64,000 nucleotides of DNA. Source: Colletes latitarsis. Taxonomy: Eukaryota > Arthropoda > Insecta > Hymenoptera > Colletidae. The notes under the pieces were generated by a model. It was not told where the DNA came from. It saw only the letters and a program-made list of their open reading frames with translations, and ran no database searches. Both the position numbers and the translations under genes were made by a program. The stretch covers positions 9,238,001 through 9,302,000 of the forward strand of contig NW_027488370.1 of assembly GCF_051014445.1 (NCBI RefSeq), written 5' to 3'. Positions 39,440 through 46,059 of this stretch are shown piece by piece (within the stretch, counting starts at the first letter, position 1; the number at the start of each line of letters is the position of its first letter).

Positions 39440-42400
39440 TCATCCGCCACGCCGAGGCGGCCGCCCGCGACGCCTCGCGACCGGGCGACGACCTCGGGCC
39501 ACCGCACGAGCACGAGCTTCAGCGCGCCGCTGAAGCTCGCGCTCCCTCCCCGCGGCCTCCTTCTGCAACATTACGTTCTCGCAGAAGGAGGCCACGGCCC
39601 TCCACTTCTCCTCGCTGCCGAGCATGGCGCGCACCACGCCCGGCAGCGAGACATCCCGCCCGACAACGCCGACCAGGACACGGCGCTCCCCCTCCCACGC
39701 GGGGCATACCTCCAGGGTATGATCCGCCGTGTCCTGCTCAGCGTCGCAGTGGCAGCAACGCGCCGTCGGCTCCTTCCCTATCCGGCACAGGTATCTTCCG
39801 AAGCTGCCATGCCCGGAAAATACCTGTGCCAGCCGGTAGGTGAGGCTGCCATGGCCTCTGTCCAGCCACTCCTTCAGGAGCGGCCGAACAGCCCCGACTG
39901 TCCGGTGCCCCGCGGTTGGCAGAGCCAGCCGCTCCTGCCACGCGAGCAACACGGTCTGCCGGGCCTGGCGCTTCAAATCGCCCCAAGCAGGTTCCTGCCC
40001 GCCCGGGACCGCCCCCACCCCCGCGCGACGGTCGACGCGGTGCCAGTACATCACCGCGTGCGACCGCGCGAGCAGGTCCATGGGCGGCATCCCCGCTAGA
40101 ACCGTCGCCGCCTCATGTGACATGGTCCGATACCCGCGGACGACCCTGAGCGCCATGCGCCTCTGCACCCGACGCAGCATAGTCATGCTGCGCCGGGAGG
40201 CAGCCAGGTCGTCCGCCCAGACGGGGGCCCCGTATAGGGCCACCGACTGGACCATTGCCACATAGAGGCGACGAACTCGGCCCGCCGGGCCCCCCAGGTT
40301 GGGCAGGATCCGGCCCAGAGCCGCAACCATCCTTTCCAACCGGGGGACCAGGCAGCGGAAATGCTTCTCGAAACGCCAGTGGCTATCGAGGATCAGCCCC
40401 AGATACCTGATCTGGGGCTTCACCTCGATGTCAGCCCCACCCATCCGAATCAGAGTGGGTGGCGGATCCTGCCGAGGTGAATGAAACGCAATCACCTCGG
40501 TCTTATGGACCGCCACCGTCATCCCCATCCCCCTGATCCGGTCGACGACGCGTTGCGACCCCTCCTCCGCGCGACGCATGGCCCTCCCCCAGTGCGCCCC
40601 GACGGCCAGCACCAGTGTGTCATCTGCGTAACACACCGTGCTGACGCCGTCGGGGAGGCCGGCCCGCAACACCGAGTCGTACGCGATGTTCCACAGGAGT
40701 GGCCCGAGGACCGACCCCTGCGGAACACCGCAGTACACCTCCCTCCGCATATCACCATCCCGGCCCGGATACTCGATCCACCTGCCGCGGAGATAATCCC
40801 CGACGACCGCCCTGAGACAAGGGGGGACTCGATGATATTCGAGCCCCCTCATTATCTCTTCCCAGGGGAGGGTGTTAAAGGCATTGGCAATATCCAAGGA
40901 TATTGCCAATGCCACCCCTCCCCGGGAGACGGCCGCCTCCGAGAGGGCCCTCACACGACCTATCGCGTCGATAGTCGATCGGCCCCCCCGGAAACCGAAC
41001 TGGCAGTCGGCCAGACCGGGATCACCCCGCGACAGGTGCTCGACGAGGCGGGCAGCAATCACACACTCGAAGAGCTTGCCCACCTCGTCGAGGAGACAAA
41101 TGGGCCGGTATGCGGAGGGAGACTCCGCGGGCCGACCCTCCTTCCGGAGGAGGACCATCCTCGCCACCTTCCAACTGGGGGGGAATCGCCCGTCCCTCAG
41201 GCAGCGGTCGAACAACCGCCTGAGGTCGGCCCCAAGGACGCCCTGGGTCAAGACCCAAACCCGGCCGGGCACACCATCCGGACCCGGGGCCGTGTTACGA
41301 ACCCCGAGCCGTCTGATGGCCGCTGCCAGCTCCTCCTGCGTGACCCCCAGCTCGGCCGTCCACTCCACTGGGACAGCCGCCGCCGCCGGAGGACGCGGTC
41401 CCCTCTCCCCAATTGGGAAGAGTGTATTGACCACGTCCTCCAGCAGCCGGGGGTCAAGACCCTCGGTGACGGGGGGCGCCCACGGGCGGAGCTTATTCAG
41501 CACCACCTTATATGGGCGCCCCCATGGATCGTCATCAAGGGTCTGGAGGAGCTCCTTCCATGCCTGGGTCTTGGCCCGTTTGATGGCGACCTGCAGAGCA
41601 ACCCGCGCCACGCGGTATGCTCCATACAGGTCATCAGCTGCCCTCGCTCGCGCCACGCCGTCGCCTGTACGTTGACGACGGCGCGCGCGGGTGTACTGGC
41701 GTCGGGCGCGGACAGTCGCGACTCGCAACTCCGCGATCGCGTCCGACCACCAGTACACCGCCCGGCGAGGAGAAGCCCGCCCGACCCGAGGCATCGCCGC
41801 GTCGCAAATACCCGCGACCAATGCTCCGAGCCGGGCGACCTCCTCCTCTATGCTCGGCAACTCGGCCGCTCCCTGCGGCCAAGTTGCAGCGAGGGCAGCT
41901 GCCATCAGGGCGTCCTTGTCCAGGCGCCGAAGCGCCCAGCGGCGTGGTGGGGTGCCACGCAGGCGGCCGTGTCGGGATGCACTCGCGGCGGCAGAGACCT
42001 CCATCCGGATGTACCGGTGATCGGAGAGTGTCTCTGCCCCCGCGACCACGTGCCAACCCGACACCATGCGCACGGCGTTGGGGGTCGCGAATCCAACATC
42101 CACGATGGACCCCCCATATCGCCGCACGCATGTGTGCTCCGACCCCCGGTTCAATACCCGGAGGTCGAGCCCAGCCGCCCAATCGCCCAGGATCCCGCCG
42201 CGAACGGAGGTCCTGGGGGATCCCCAAGCCACCGACTTGGCATTAAAATCCCCCAGGACCAGCACCGGCCGGGCCGCGTAGCGCTGCACGCATGCCGCGA
42301 CCTCGGCCAAGTACAGCTCGAACGCAGCGTGACCGCTACGGGGCGAAATGTAGCACCCCACCACAGCGACTCCCCCCCAGTCCACGGCGACGAATCCCCG

Positions 42401-42622
42401 ACCGCGCTCCAACAAGGAGAACGGTGGGGACCCGTCGCCCCCTCCCCATACCGTCGCCACCAAGCCGTCCGCGTCGCCCACCCAATGAGGGTGATCAGGG
42501 ACGCGGTACGGCTCGGCGGCGACCGCCAGGCCAACCCCCCACTCCGCGAGGACTTGGAACATCAAGTCCTGTGCCGCGCGGCAGTGGTTGAGGTTGGCCT
42601 GGAGGAGGAGGCGGGGCGGCAT
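39440..42622 (-). CDS. ORF2: endonuclease / reverse transcriptase of an R1-clade LINE
   Basis: Intact 1060-codon frame from ATG at 42622 to TGA at 39442-39440. Residues about 1-215 form an AP-like endonuclease: N11 in the first motif, E37, GDFNAKS with D125 and N127, D175, and SDH (200-202). Residues about 430-720 are the reverse transcriptase: APGPDG (446-451), YRPICLLD (505-512), motif A with D577, QGSVLGPLLWN (635-645), and YADD (665-668). A C-terminal CCHC finger (C956, C959, H968, C973) follows. No RNase H motifs are seen. The last 30 residues are very basic and end in an AT-hook-like RRGRPPRR. The protein would nick target DNA and prime cDNA synthesis there. Its start codon overlaps the ORF1 stop. 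All catalytic residues are present, so the enzyme looks functional. Family placement is firm; the particular lineage is not. Confidence 0.96.
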   Translation of the reverse strand: MPPRLLLQANLNHCRAAQDLMFQVLAEWGVGLAVAAEPYRVPDHPHWVGDADGLVATVWGGGDGSPPFSLLERGRGFVAVDWGGVAVVGCYISPRSGHAAFELYLAEVAACVQRYAARPVLVLGDFNAKSVAWGSPRTSVRGGILGDWAAGLDLRVLNRGSEHTCVRRYGGSIVDVGFATPNAVRMVSGWHVVAGAETLSDHRYIRMEVSAAASASRHGRLRGTPPRRWALRRLDKDALMAAALAATWPQGAAELPSIEEEVARLGALVAGICDAAMPRVGRASPRRAVYWWSDAIAELRVATVRARRQYTRARRRQRTGDGVARARAADDLYGAYRVARVALQVAIKRAKTQAWKELLQTLDDDPWGRPYKVVLNKLRPWAPPVTEGLDPRLLEDVVNTLFPIGERGPRPPAAAAVPVEWTAELGVTQEELAAAIRRLGVRNTAPGPDGVPGRVWVLTQGVLGADLRRLFDRCLRDGRFPPSWKVARMVLLRKEGRPAESPSAYRPICLLDEVGKLFECVIAARLVEHLSRGDPGLADCQFGFRGGRSTIDAIGRVRALSEAAVSRGGVALAISLDIANAFNTLPWEEIMRGLEYHRVPPCLRAVVGDYLRGRWIEYPGRDGDMRREVYCGVPQGSVLGPLLWNIAYDSVLRAGLPDGVSTVCYADDTLVLAVGAHWGRAMRRAEEGSQRVVDRIRGMGMTVAVHKTEVIAFHSPRQDPPPTLIRMGGADIEVKPQIRYLGLILDSHWRFEKHFRCLVPRLERMVAALGRILPNLGGPAGRVRRLYVAMVQSVALYGAPVWADDLAASRRSMTMLRRVQRRMALRVVRGYRTMSHEAATVLAGMPPMDLLARSHAVMYWHRVDRRAGVGAVPGGQEPAWGDLKRQARQTVLLAWQERLALPTAGHRTVGAVRPLLKEWLDRGHGSLTYRLAQVFSGHGSFGRYLCRIGKEPTARCCHCDAEQDTADHTLEVCPAWEGERRVLVGVVGRDVSLPGVVRAMLGSEEKWRAVASFCENVMLQKEAAGRERELQRRAEARARAVARGRRPVARRRGRPPRRGG
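39513..39539 (-). other. Coding-region hairpin, 12-bp stem, 3-nt loop
   Basis: CGAGCTTCAGCG (39513-39524) pairs perfectly with 39528-39539 across a CGC loop. It lies in the last 40 codons of ORF2. Confidence 0.8.
39554..39593 (-). other. Coding-region hairpin, 13-bp stem
   Basis: GGCCTCCTTCTGC (39554-39566) is exactly complementary to 39581-39593, with a 14-nt loop. It lies in ORF2 around residues 1010-1023, adjacent to the 39513-39539 hairpin. Confidence 0.8.
39674..39736 (-). other. Coding-region hairpin, 12-bp stem
   Basis: CAGGACACGGCG (39674-39685) pairs with 39725-39736. The 39-nt loop holds a small 6-bp stem (CATACC/GGTATG). It covers the C-terminal zinc-finger region of ORF2. A 10-bp stem at 39611-39650 and an 11-bp stem at 39784-39830 flank it. 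Confidence 0.75.
40597..40655 (-). other. Nested hairpin with the YADD codons in its loop
   Basis: CCCCGACGGC (40597-40606) pairs with 40646-40655. After a 2-nt bulge, CAGCAC (40607-40612) pairs with 40638-40643, and then GTGTGT (40615-40620) pairs with ACACAC (40631-40636). That makes 22 bp in three stacked pieces closing a 10-nt loop. The loop carries the codons of the reverse transcriptase YADD active site. Confidence 0.7.
40880..40913 (-). other. 16-bp perfect inverted repeat over RT motif A
   Basis: GGCATTGGCAATATCC (40880-40895) is exactly complementary to 40898-40913, with only two bases between the arms. It encodes ALAISLDIANA, including the catalytic Asp577 of motif A. Flanking GGGAGGGTG and CACCCCTCCC can extend the pairing with interruptions. 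Confidence 0.8.
41690..41759 (-). other. Long interrupted hairpin in ORF2
   Basis: GGTGTACTGG (41690-41699) pairs with 41750-41759. After a small internal loop, TCGGGCGCG (41702-41710) pairs with 41738-41746 with one G-T mismatch. This lies between the endonuclease and reverse transcriptase domains, around residues 288-311. Confidence 0.65.
42209..42260 (-). other. 13-bp hairpin over the endonuclease catalytic motif
   Basis: GGTCCTGGGGGAT (42209-42221) is exactly complementary to 42248-42260. The enclosed loop has its own 5-bp stem (CCAAG/CTTGG). The element-strand first arm encodes VLGD with the catalytic Asp125, and Asn127 follows in the loop. Confidence 0.8.
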
Positions 42623-42624
42623 TA
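42620..42624 (-). promoter_or_regulatory. TAATG stop/start overlap between ORF1 and ORF2
   Basis: Read on the minus strand, 42624-42620 is TAATG: the TAA ends ORF1, and its last A begins the ATG of ORF2. From established work on the SART1 LINE, a UAAUG junction supports ORF2 translation by termination-coupled re-initiation. The same arrangement here suggests the same mechanism, which would make ORF2 expression depend on ribosomes finishing ORF1. Confidence 0.85.
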
Positions 42625-43107
42625 ATTAATGGCCGCGCCAGCCTCCTCCCGGCCGTCCGTCCCCGTAGCACCGTCCACCTCCATGGAGGACGATGCCACC
42701 GCCCTCGGCACCGGAGCCGGTGCAGCCCGCCTCTTCCTCTCCTTCCGGGAGGGGGGGGAGCACTTCTTGCTCCCCACCCTGTGATCGGCTGGCCTCCCCA
42801 TGTCCGCACACAGCGGACAGTGGGGGGCCGCCGAGCACTGGCTCGCACGGTGCTCTTTGGCACCGCAGCGGTAACACTGACCGGTGCGGTCCACCGGCGA
42901 GGTGCACCACTGCCTCACGTGCCCCAATTCGAGGCAGCGGTGACACTGGAGCGGGCGCGGCGCGAGGATTTCCACTCGCGCCGAAACCCACCCCACCAAC
43001 ACCCTCCCGGATTCCGCCACCTTACGGGCGGCGGAGAGGGGGCACCGGGCCCACACCGACCCGAGGCCGGAGGGCGACCTGCGGATCTCTCCGATCCGCA
43101 GGTCCTC

Positions 43108-43154
43108 CACAGGACAGTCCCCCGCCCTCGCAAGGGCACGGGACACATCCTGTG
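43108..43154 (-). other. Three-tier hairpin in ORF1
   Basis: CACAGGA (43108-43114) pairs with 43148-43154, GTCCC with GGGAC inside it, and GCCCT with AGGGC around a CGCA tetraloop. This gives 17 bp with small symmetric internal loops. Just to its left, an 11-bp stem spans 43076-43104. Confidence 0.7.
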
Positions 43155-43771
43155 CGCTGACCGAGTCGTCCAGCCCACAAACGCGCATCTCCGTGCGCTT
43201 CGTGGGCCGGGCGACCCGGACACCTCGCTCGCCCAGCTGCTCCCGGAGCCTCTGGGCGAGACGATCCGCCTTCGCGCCGCCTTCTGCACCGGGGATCTCC
43301 AGCAAGAGACCCCCGGTCACGGCCCTCTTCGCCCTCACGGAGGCGATGCCCAGCTCTTCCAGGGAGATATTCTCCCTGGCGAGCCGCATCGCCTCCGCGA
43401 GGGTCAGGTCGCACCCCTGCGCAACGGTCAGCGTCACCGCTGCCGTTTTTGGGGGACGACCTGGTCGTGCCTTCCCGACCTTCGCGGCCTTTACCTTGGC
43501 CGCCGGCGGCGGAGGCGGAGGCTGCGGTTGCGAGGCCTTCCTCGCCGCCCGCTTCGCCTTCCGCCCCACCACCTCACTCCACGCCACCCCCCCTTGGGAG
43601 GGTGCCGTGGAGGACGCGACCACCGCGACCACGGGTACACCACCCCCCTTGGGGGTCGCGACCCGGGGCCCTGGTGCCGCAACGCTGGGCGGAGCCTTCA
43701 CTCCGCCCTTCTTTGCCTTCCCCGACTGTACCGGAACAGGTCGGGGAGGCACCGCCTTCCTGCTGACCGCT

Positions 43772-43798
43772 CTTCCGGCGAGGAGCTCCTCCCGGAAG
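43772..43798 (-). other. Near-perfect palindromic hairpin in ORF1
   Basis: CTTCCGG (43772-43778) pairs with 43792-43798. After one bulged C, the perfect palindrome GAGGAGCTCCTC fills 43780-43791. An alternative 9-bp pairing uses 43752-43760 with 43794-43802. Confidence 0.7.
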
Positions 43799-43821
43799 GC
43801 GGCCAGCTTGCCATCAATCAT

Positions 43822-43867
43822 GTCCCCAATCCTCCTCAGAAGATCGTCTTCTGAGGAGGACGGGGAC
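43822..43867 (-). other. 20-bp hairpin with 3-nt loop in ORF1
   Basis: TCCTCCTCAGAAGA (43830-43843) is exactly complementary to 43847-43860 across a TCG loop. GTCCCC (43822-43827) then pairs with 43862-43867 past a 2x1 internal loop. It encodes the Ser/Glu/Asp-rich segment about 20 codons before an internal methionine. Confidence 0.8.
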
Positions 43868-43877
43868 TTCTTCACGG

Positions 43878-43933
43878 GCGGAGTGCGGGTGGAGGGGCCC
43901 GCGGTGCCCCGCACCACTGCCGCCGCACTCCGC
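43878..43933 (-). other. 11-bp hairpin with nested stems in ORF1
   Basis: GCGGAGTGCGG (43878-43888) pairs perfectly with 43923-43933. The enclosed sequence contains GTGG/CCAC and GGGGC/GCCCC complements. Confidence 0.7.
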
Positions 43934-44034
43934 TTATTTACCTCCGCCGAGGGACGCGGCGGTGGGGGAGGAGGGAGGATGGGAGGGAGAGCCGCGCTGT
44001 TCCACAGCGCCTCTGCCCTCCTCCTCCCCTGTCG

Positions 44035-44037
44035 CTA
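44035..44037 (-). other. In-frame TAG inside ORF1
   Basis: The minus strand reads GAG TAG CGA. The same frame is open on both sides, from 44535 down to 44038 and from 44034 to 42622. A CAG-to-TAG change is the simplest explanation. Confidence 0.85.
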
Positions 44038-44183
44038 CTCCTCCAACAGGAGCTGCAGACGGGCGTTCCGCCCTCTGAGCTCCCGCGCCGCCTCCCTCAT
44101 TTCCGCCGCCGCGGCCTTCAGGGCCTCCGCGCCACCGCTTTTCTGCCCCTTAAAGGCGCAGGCAGCGGCGACTTTCTCCACCC

Positions 44184-44240
44184 GCCTCAGGGACGAGGAG
44201 ATCCTCTCCGATATCTCCTCGGTCACCTCGTCCCTGAGGC
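44184..44240 (-). other. 15-bp hairpin in ORF1
   Basis: GCCTCAGGGACGAGG (44184-44198) is exactly complementary to 44226-44240 with a 27-nt loop. It lies in the N-terminal part of ORF1 (about codons 87-105). Confidence 0.8.
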
Positions 44241-44295
44241 AACTCAGCCTCACCGACGGGCTCATCGCCCCGCCCACCTCGACGACGGCCTGCCC

Positions 44296-44345
44296 CGTCC
44301 TCTTCCTCCTAGAGCCTATGTGGCTCGTGCTGGAGGAGAAGGACG
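44296..44345 (-). other. Three-tier hairpin in ORF1
   Basis: CGTCCT (44296-44301) pairs with 44340-44345, TCCTCC (44304-44309) with 44332-44337, and GAGCC (44312-44316) with 44322-44326, closing a 5-nt loop. Total 17 bp, with a 2x2 internal loop and a small asymmetric one. Confidence 0.65.
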
Positions 44346-44499
44346 AGACCGACGCCGTCTCGTCGTCCTCCTCCACCCTCCACGAAGCCGGACCTGGCGC
44401 TGAGTGGGGCGCGAGCGCCGCCACCCTAACCCCAACCCCGTCTCCGTCCTCCCCAACCGACAAAACCCGCCCCATCCCCATTTTATTTTCTGTGTCCAT

Positions 44500-44883
44500 A
44501 AGAATCCCACGAGATGGTCGGAAATAAAGGTCCACCCGGGCAGAGCCGCCTTACCCGGGTAAGCCTAATACTCCGGGGGTTCGGCAGGTTCCCCGGAGGT
44601 GGTCGCTTGGGATTGGGCCTTCTCCCCCAACCATGCATCCCATCGCCGCGCACCATAGCTTAGGATTGGAGGGCGATTTTATAGAGTCGCCATACTCGTG
44701 GCCCAGGCGGTTAAGCCAAGACCCCCGTTCCTCCTGCCGTCACGTACCATTCACAAAACCAATAGGGAATTGTGAATGGGTCGTTGTGACGACCAACAGG
44801 AGGCTTACGGTGTGTGTATGACTCGGGTACCCCGGGTTCGTTAAGCCCGTACTGCAGCTGAAAGGCTGGCAGCCCCTGAGGGT
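44500..44883 (-). other. 5' UTR of the retrotransposon
   Basis: 384 nt upstream of the ORF1 ATG, starting right at the target duplication with CCCTCAGGGG. It has no long open frame. It contains a large hairpin (44730-44803) and smaller complementary pairs (44571-44578 with 44591-44598; 44534-44540 with 44554-44560). LINE leaders normally hold an internal promoter; I cannot identify its elements here. An HDV-like ribozyme is known at the 5' end of some R2 elements, but I could not recognise its fold. Confidence 0.8.
44730..44803 (-). other. Large 5' UTR hairpin, 23 bp in three blocks
   Basis: CCTCCTG (44730-44736) pairs with 44797-44803, CGTCAC (44738-44743) with 44786-44791, and CCATTCACAA (44747-44756) with 44770-44779, closing a 13-nt loop. 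It is one of the few less GC-rich stems of the element. Confidence 0.8.
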
Positions 44884-44899
44884 ATCAGACTCATACTTT
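44884..44899. repeat. Target-site duplication, right copy (5' side of the element)
   Basis: ATCAGACTCATACTTT, identical to 38884-38899. Beyond it the satellite continues in phase with CGCATTCTTCACATAC. Confidence 0.95.
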
Positions 44900-46059
44900 C
44901 GCATTCTTCACATACTTGTTGAACGGAACCTGGGTTTTTACTGGTTTGGATCACGTAGTAATGTGGTACCACACTGAAACATTCAATTAAACCTGGTCTT
45001 GATAAATATTTTAGAGGATAACGCATGTTAGGTCTGGGTTAGGTCTAGGATTTGCCCTCATCAGGCTCATACTTTCGCATATTTCTCATACTTCATGGCT
45101 AGATCCTGGGCTGTTTCTGGATTGGATCACGTAGTAATGTGGTACCACGCTGAAACAGTCAATTAAACCTGGTTTCGTTCAATGTTTTAGAGGATAACGC
45201 AAGTTAGGTCTGGGATAGGTCTGGGATTTGCCCTCATCAGGCTCATACTTTCGCGTTTTTCACATACTTGTTGAACAGATCCTGGGTTTTTTCCGGTTTG
45301 GGTCACGTAGTAGTGTGGTACCACACTGAAACAGTCCATTAAACCTGGTTTGGATCAATATTTTAGAGGATAACGCACGTTAGGTCTAGGTTAGGTCTGG
45401 GATTTGCCCTCATCAGACTCATACTTTCGCACACTTCACATACTCGTTGAACGGATCCTGGGTTTTTTCTGGTTTGCAACACGTAGTAATGTGGGACCAC
45501 ACTGAAACAGTCAATTAAACCTGGTTTCGATCAATATTTTAGAGAATAATTCATGTTAGGTCTAGGTTAGGTCTGCGATTTGCTCTCATCAGGCTCATTC
45601 TTTCGCATATTTCTCATACTTGATGGCTAGATCCCGGGCTTTTTCTGGATTGCATCACGTAGTAATGAAGTACAACACTGAAACAGTCAATTAAACCTGG
45701 TTTCCATCAATATTTTAGAGGACAACGCATGTTAGGTCTAGGTTAGGCCTGGGATTTGCCCTCATCTGGGTCATACTTTCGCAGTTTTAATATATATGTT
45801 GACGTGATCGAGGGTTTTTTCTGCTTTGGATCACGTAGTAAAGTGGTACCACACTGAAACAGTCCATAAACCTGGTTTGGATCAATATTTTAGAGGATAA
45901 CGCTTGTTAGGTCTGGGATAGGTCTGGGATTTGCCCTCACCAGGCTCATACTTTCGCATTCTTCACATACTTGTTGAACGGATCCTGGGTTTTTTCTGGT
46001 TTGGATCACGTAGTAATGTGGGACCACACTGAAACAATCAATTAAACCGGGTCATGATA

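Larger units (their letters stand above)
42622..44499 (-). pseudogene. ORF1 (Gag-like, three CCHC knuckles), interrupted by one in-frame TAG
   Basis: A 626-codon frame from ATG at 44499 to TAA at 42624-42622, broken only by TAG at 44037-44035 (codon 155). After that stop the frame stays open for 470 codons, but no ATG occurs until residue 227, so the downstream part is not a natural separate gene. Order: acidic/serine-rich N terminus; Ala/Arg-rich, probably helical segment (codons about 100-154); Pro/Lys-rich region with an AT-hook-like PGRPPK (346-351); an RRM-like stretch (about 425-515, weak); then three knuckles: C519-C522-H527-C532, C542-C545-H550-C555, and C561-C564-H573-C580. R1-clade ORF1 proteins bind element RNA and form ribonucleoprotein particles. 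A translational start upstream at 44535 would use GTG and is unlikely in a eukaryote. The stop could be a point mutation, a base-call error or a readthrough site. Confidence 0.88.
38897..44883 (-). mobile_element. Full-length R1-clade non-LTR retrotransposon inserted in the satellite
   Basis: A GC-rich element of about 5.98 kb on the minus strand, sharply bounded by 176-bp satellite. From its 5' end it holds a 384-nt leader, ORF1 with three CCHC knuckles, ORF2 with an endonuclease and a reverse transcriptase, a 516-nt trailer and an A tail. The endonuclease start (QANLNHCRAAQDL), the YADD reverse transcriptase, a C-terminal CCHC and the absence of a visible RNase H domain fit the R1 clade (R1, TRAS, SART, Waldo and relatives). 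Perfect target duplications, a long tail and an intact ORF2 indicate a young insertion, although ORF1 has one stop. The joined flanks restore a normal monomer. Many R1-clade elements are sequence-specific; one copy cannot show whether this one targets the satellite. Confidence 0.95.

Noticed and set aside
39440..40460. RNase H domain after the reverse transcriptase
   Set aside because: No plausible set of spaced acidic residues with the usual context is visible; R1-clade elements generally lack it.
42140..42166. tRNA T-arm-like CCCGGTTCAATACCCGG
   Set aside because: It lies within the endonuclease coding region, with no acceptor stem, anticodon arm or A box around it; it is one more local hairpin of the element.
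40481..42625. 714-codon plus-strand open frame opposite ORF2, and a 444-codon one at 43193-44527
   Set aside because: They are antisense shadows of the GC-rich element genes; the translations are low-complexity Arg/Pro/His-rich with no recognisable domain, and ORF1/ORF2 on the other strand explain the sequence.
42622..43917. A separate 431-codon ORF1 starting at 43917
   Set aside because: The start would be GTG; the frame is continuous with the upstream part through a single TAG, so it is the downstream portion of one ORF1.
44500..44883. HDV-like self-cleaving ribozyme at the element 5' end
   Set aside because: Known for some R2-type elements, but I could not assemble the required double-pseudoknot from the leader by eye. 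A covariance-model search would decide.
38000..45500. 28S rDNA target as for classical R1
   Set aside because: Both flanks are 176-bp satellite; no rRNA-like sequence is present anywhere in the window.
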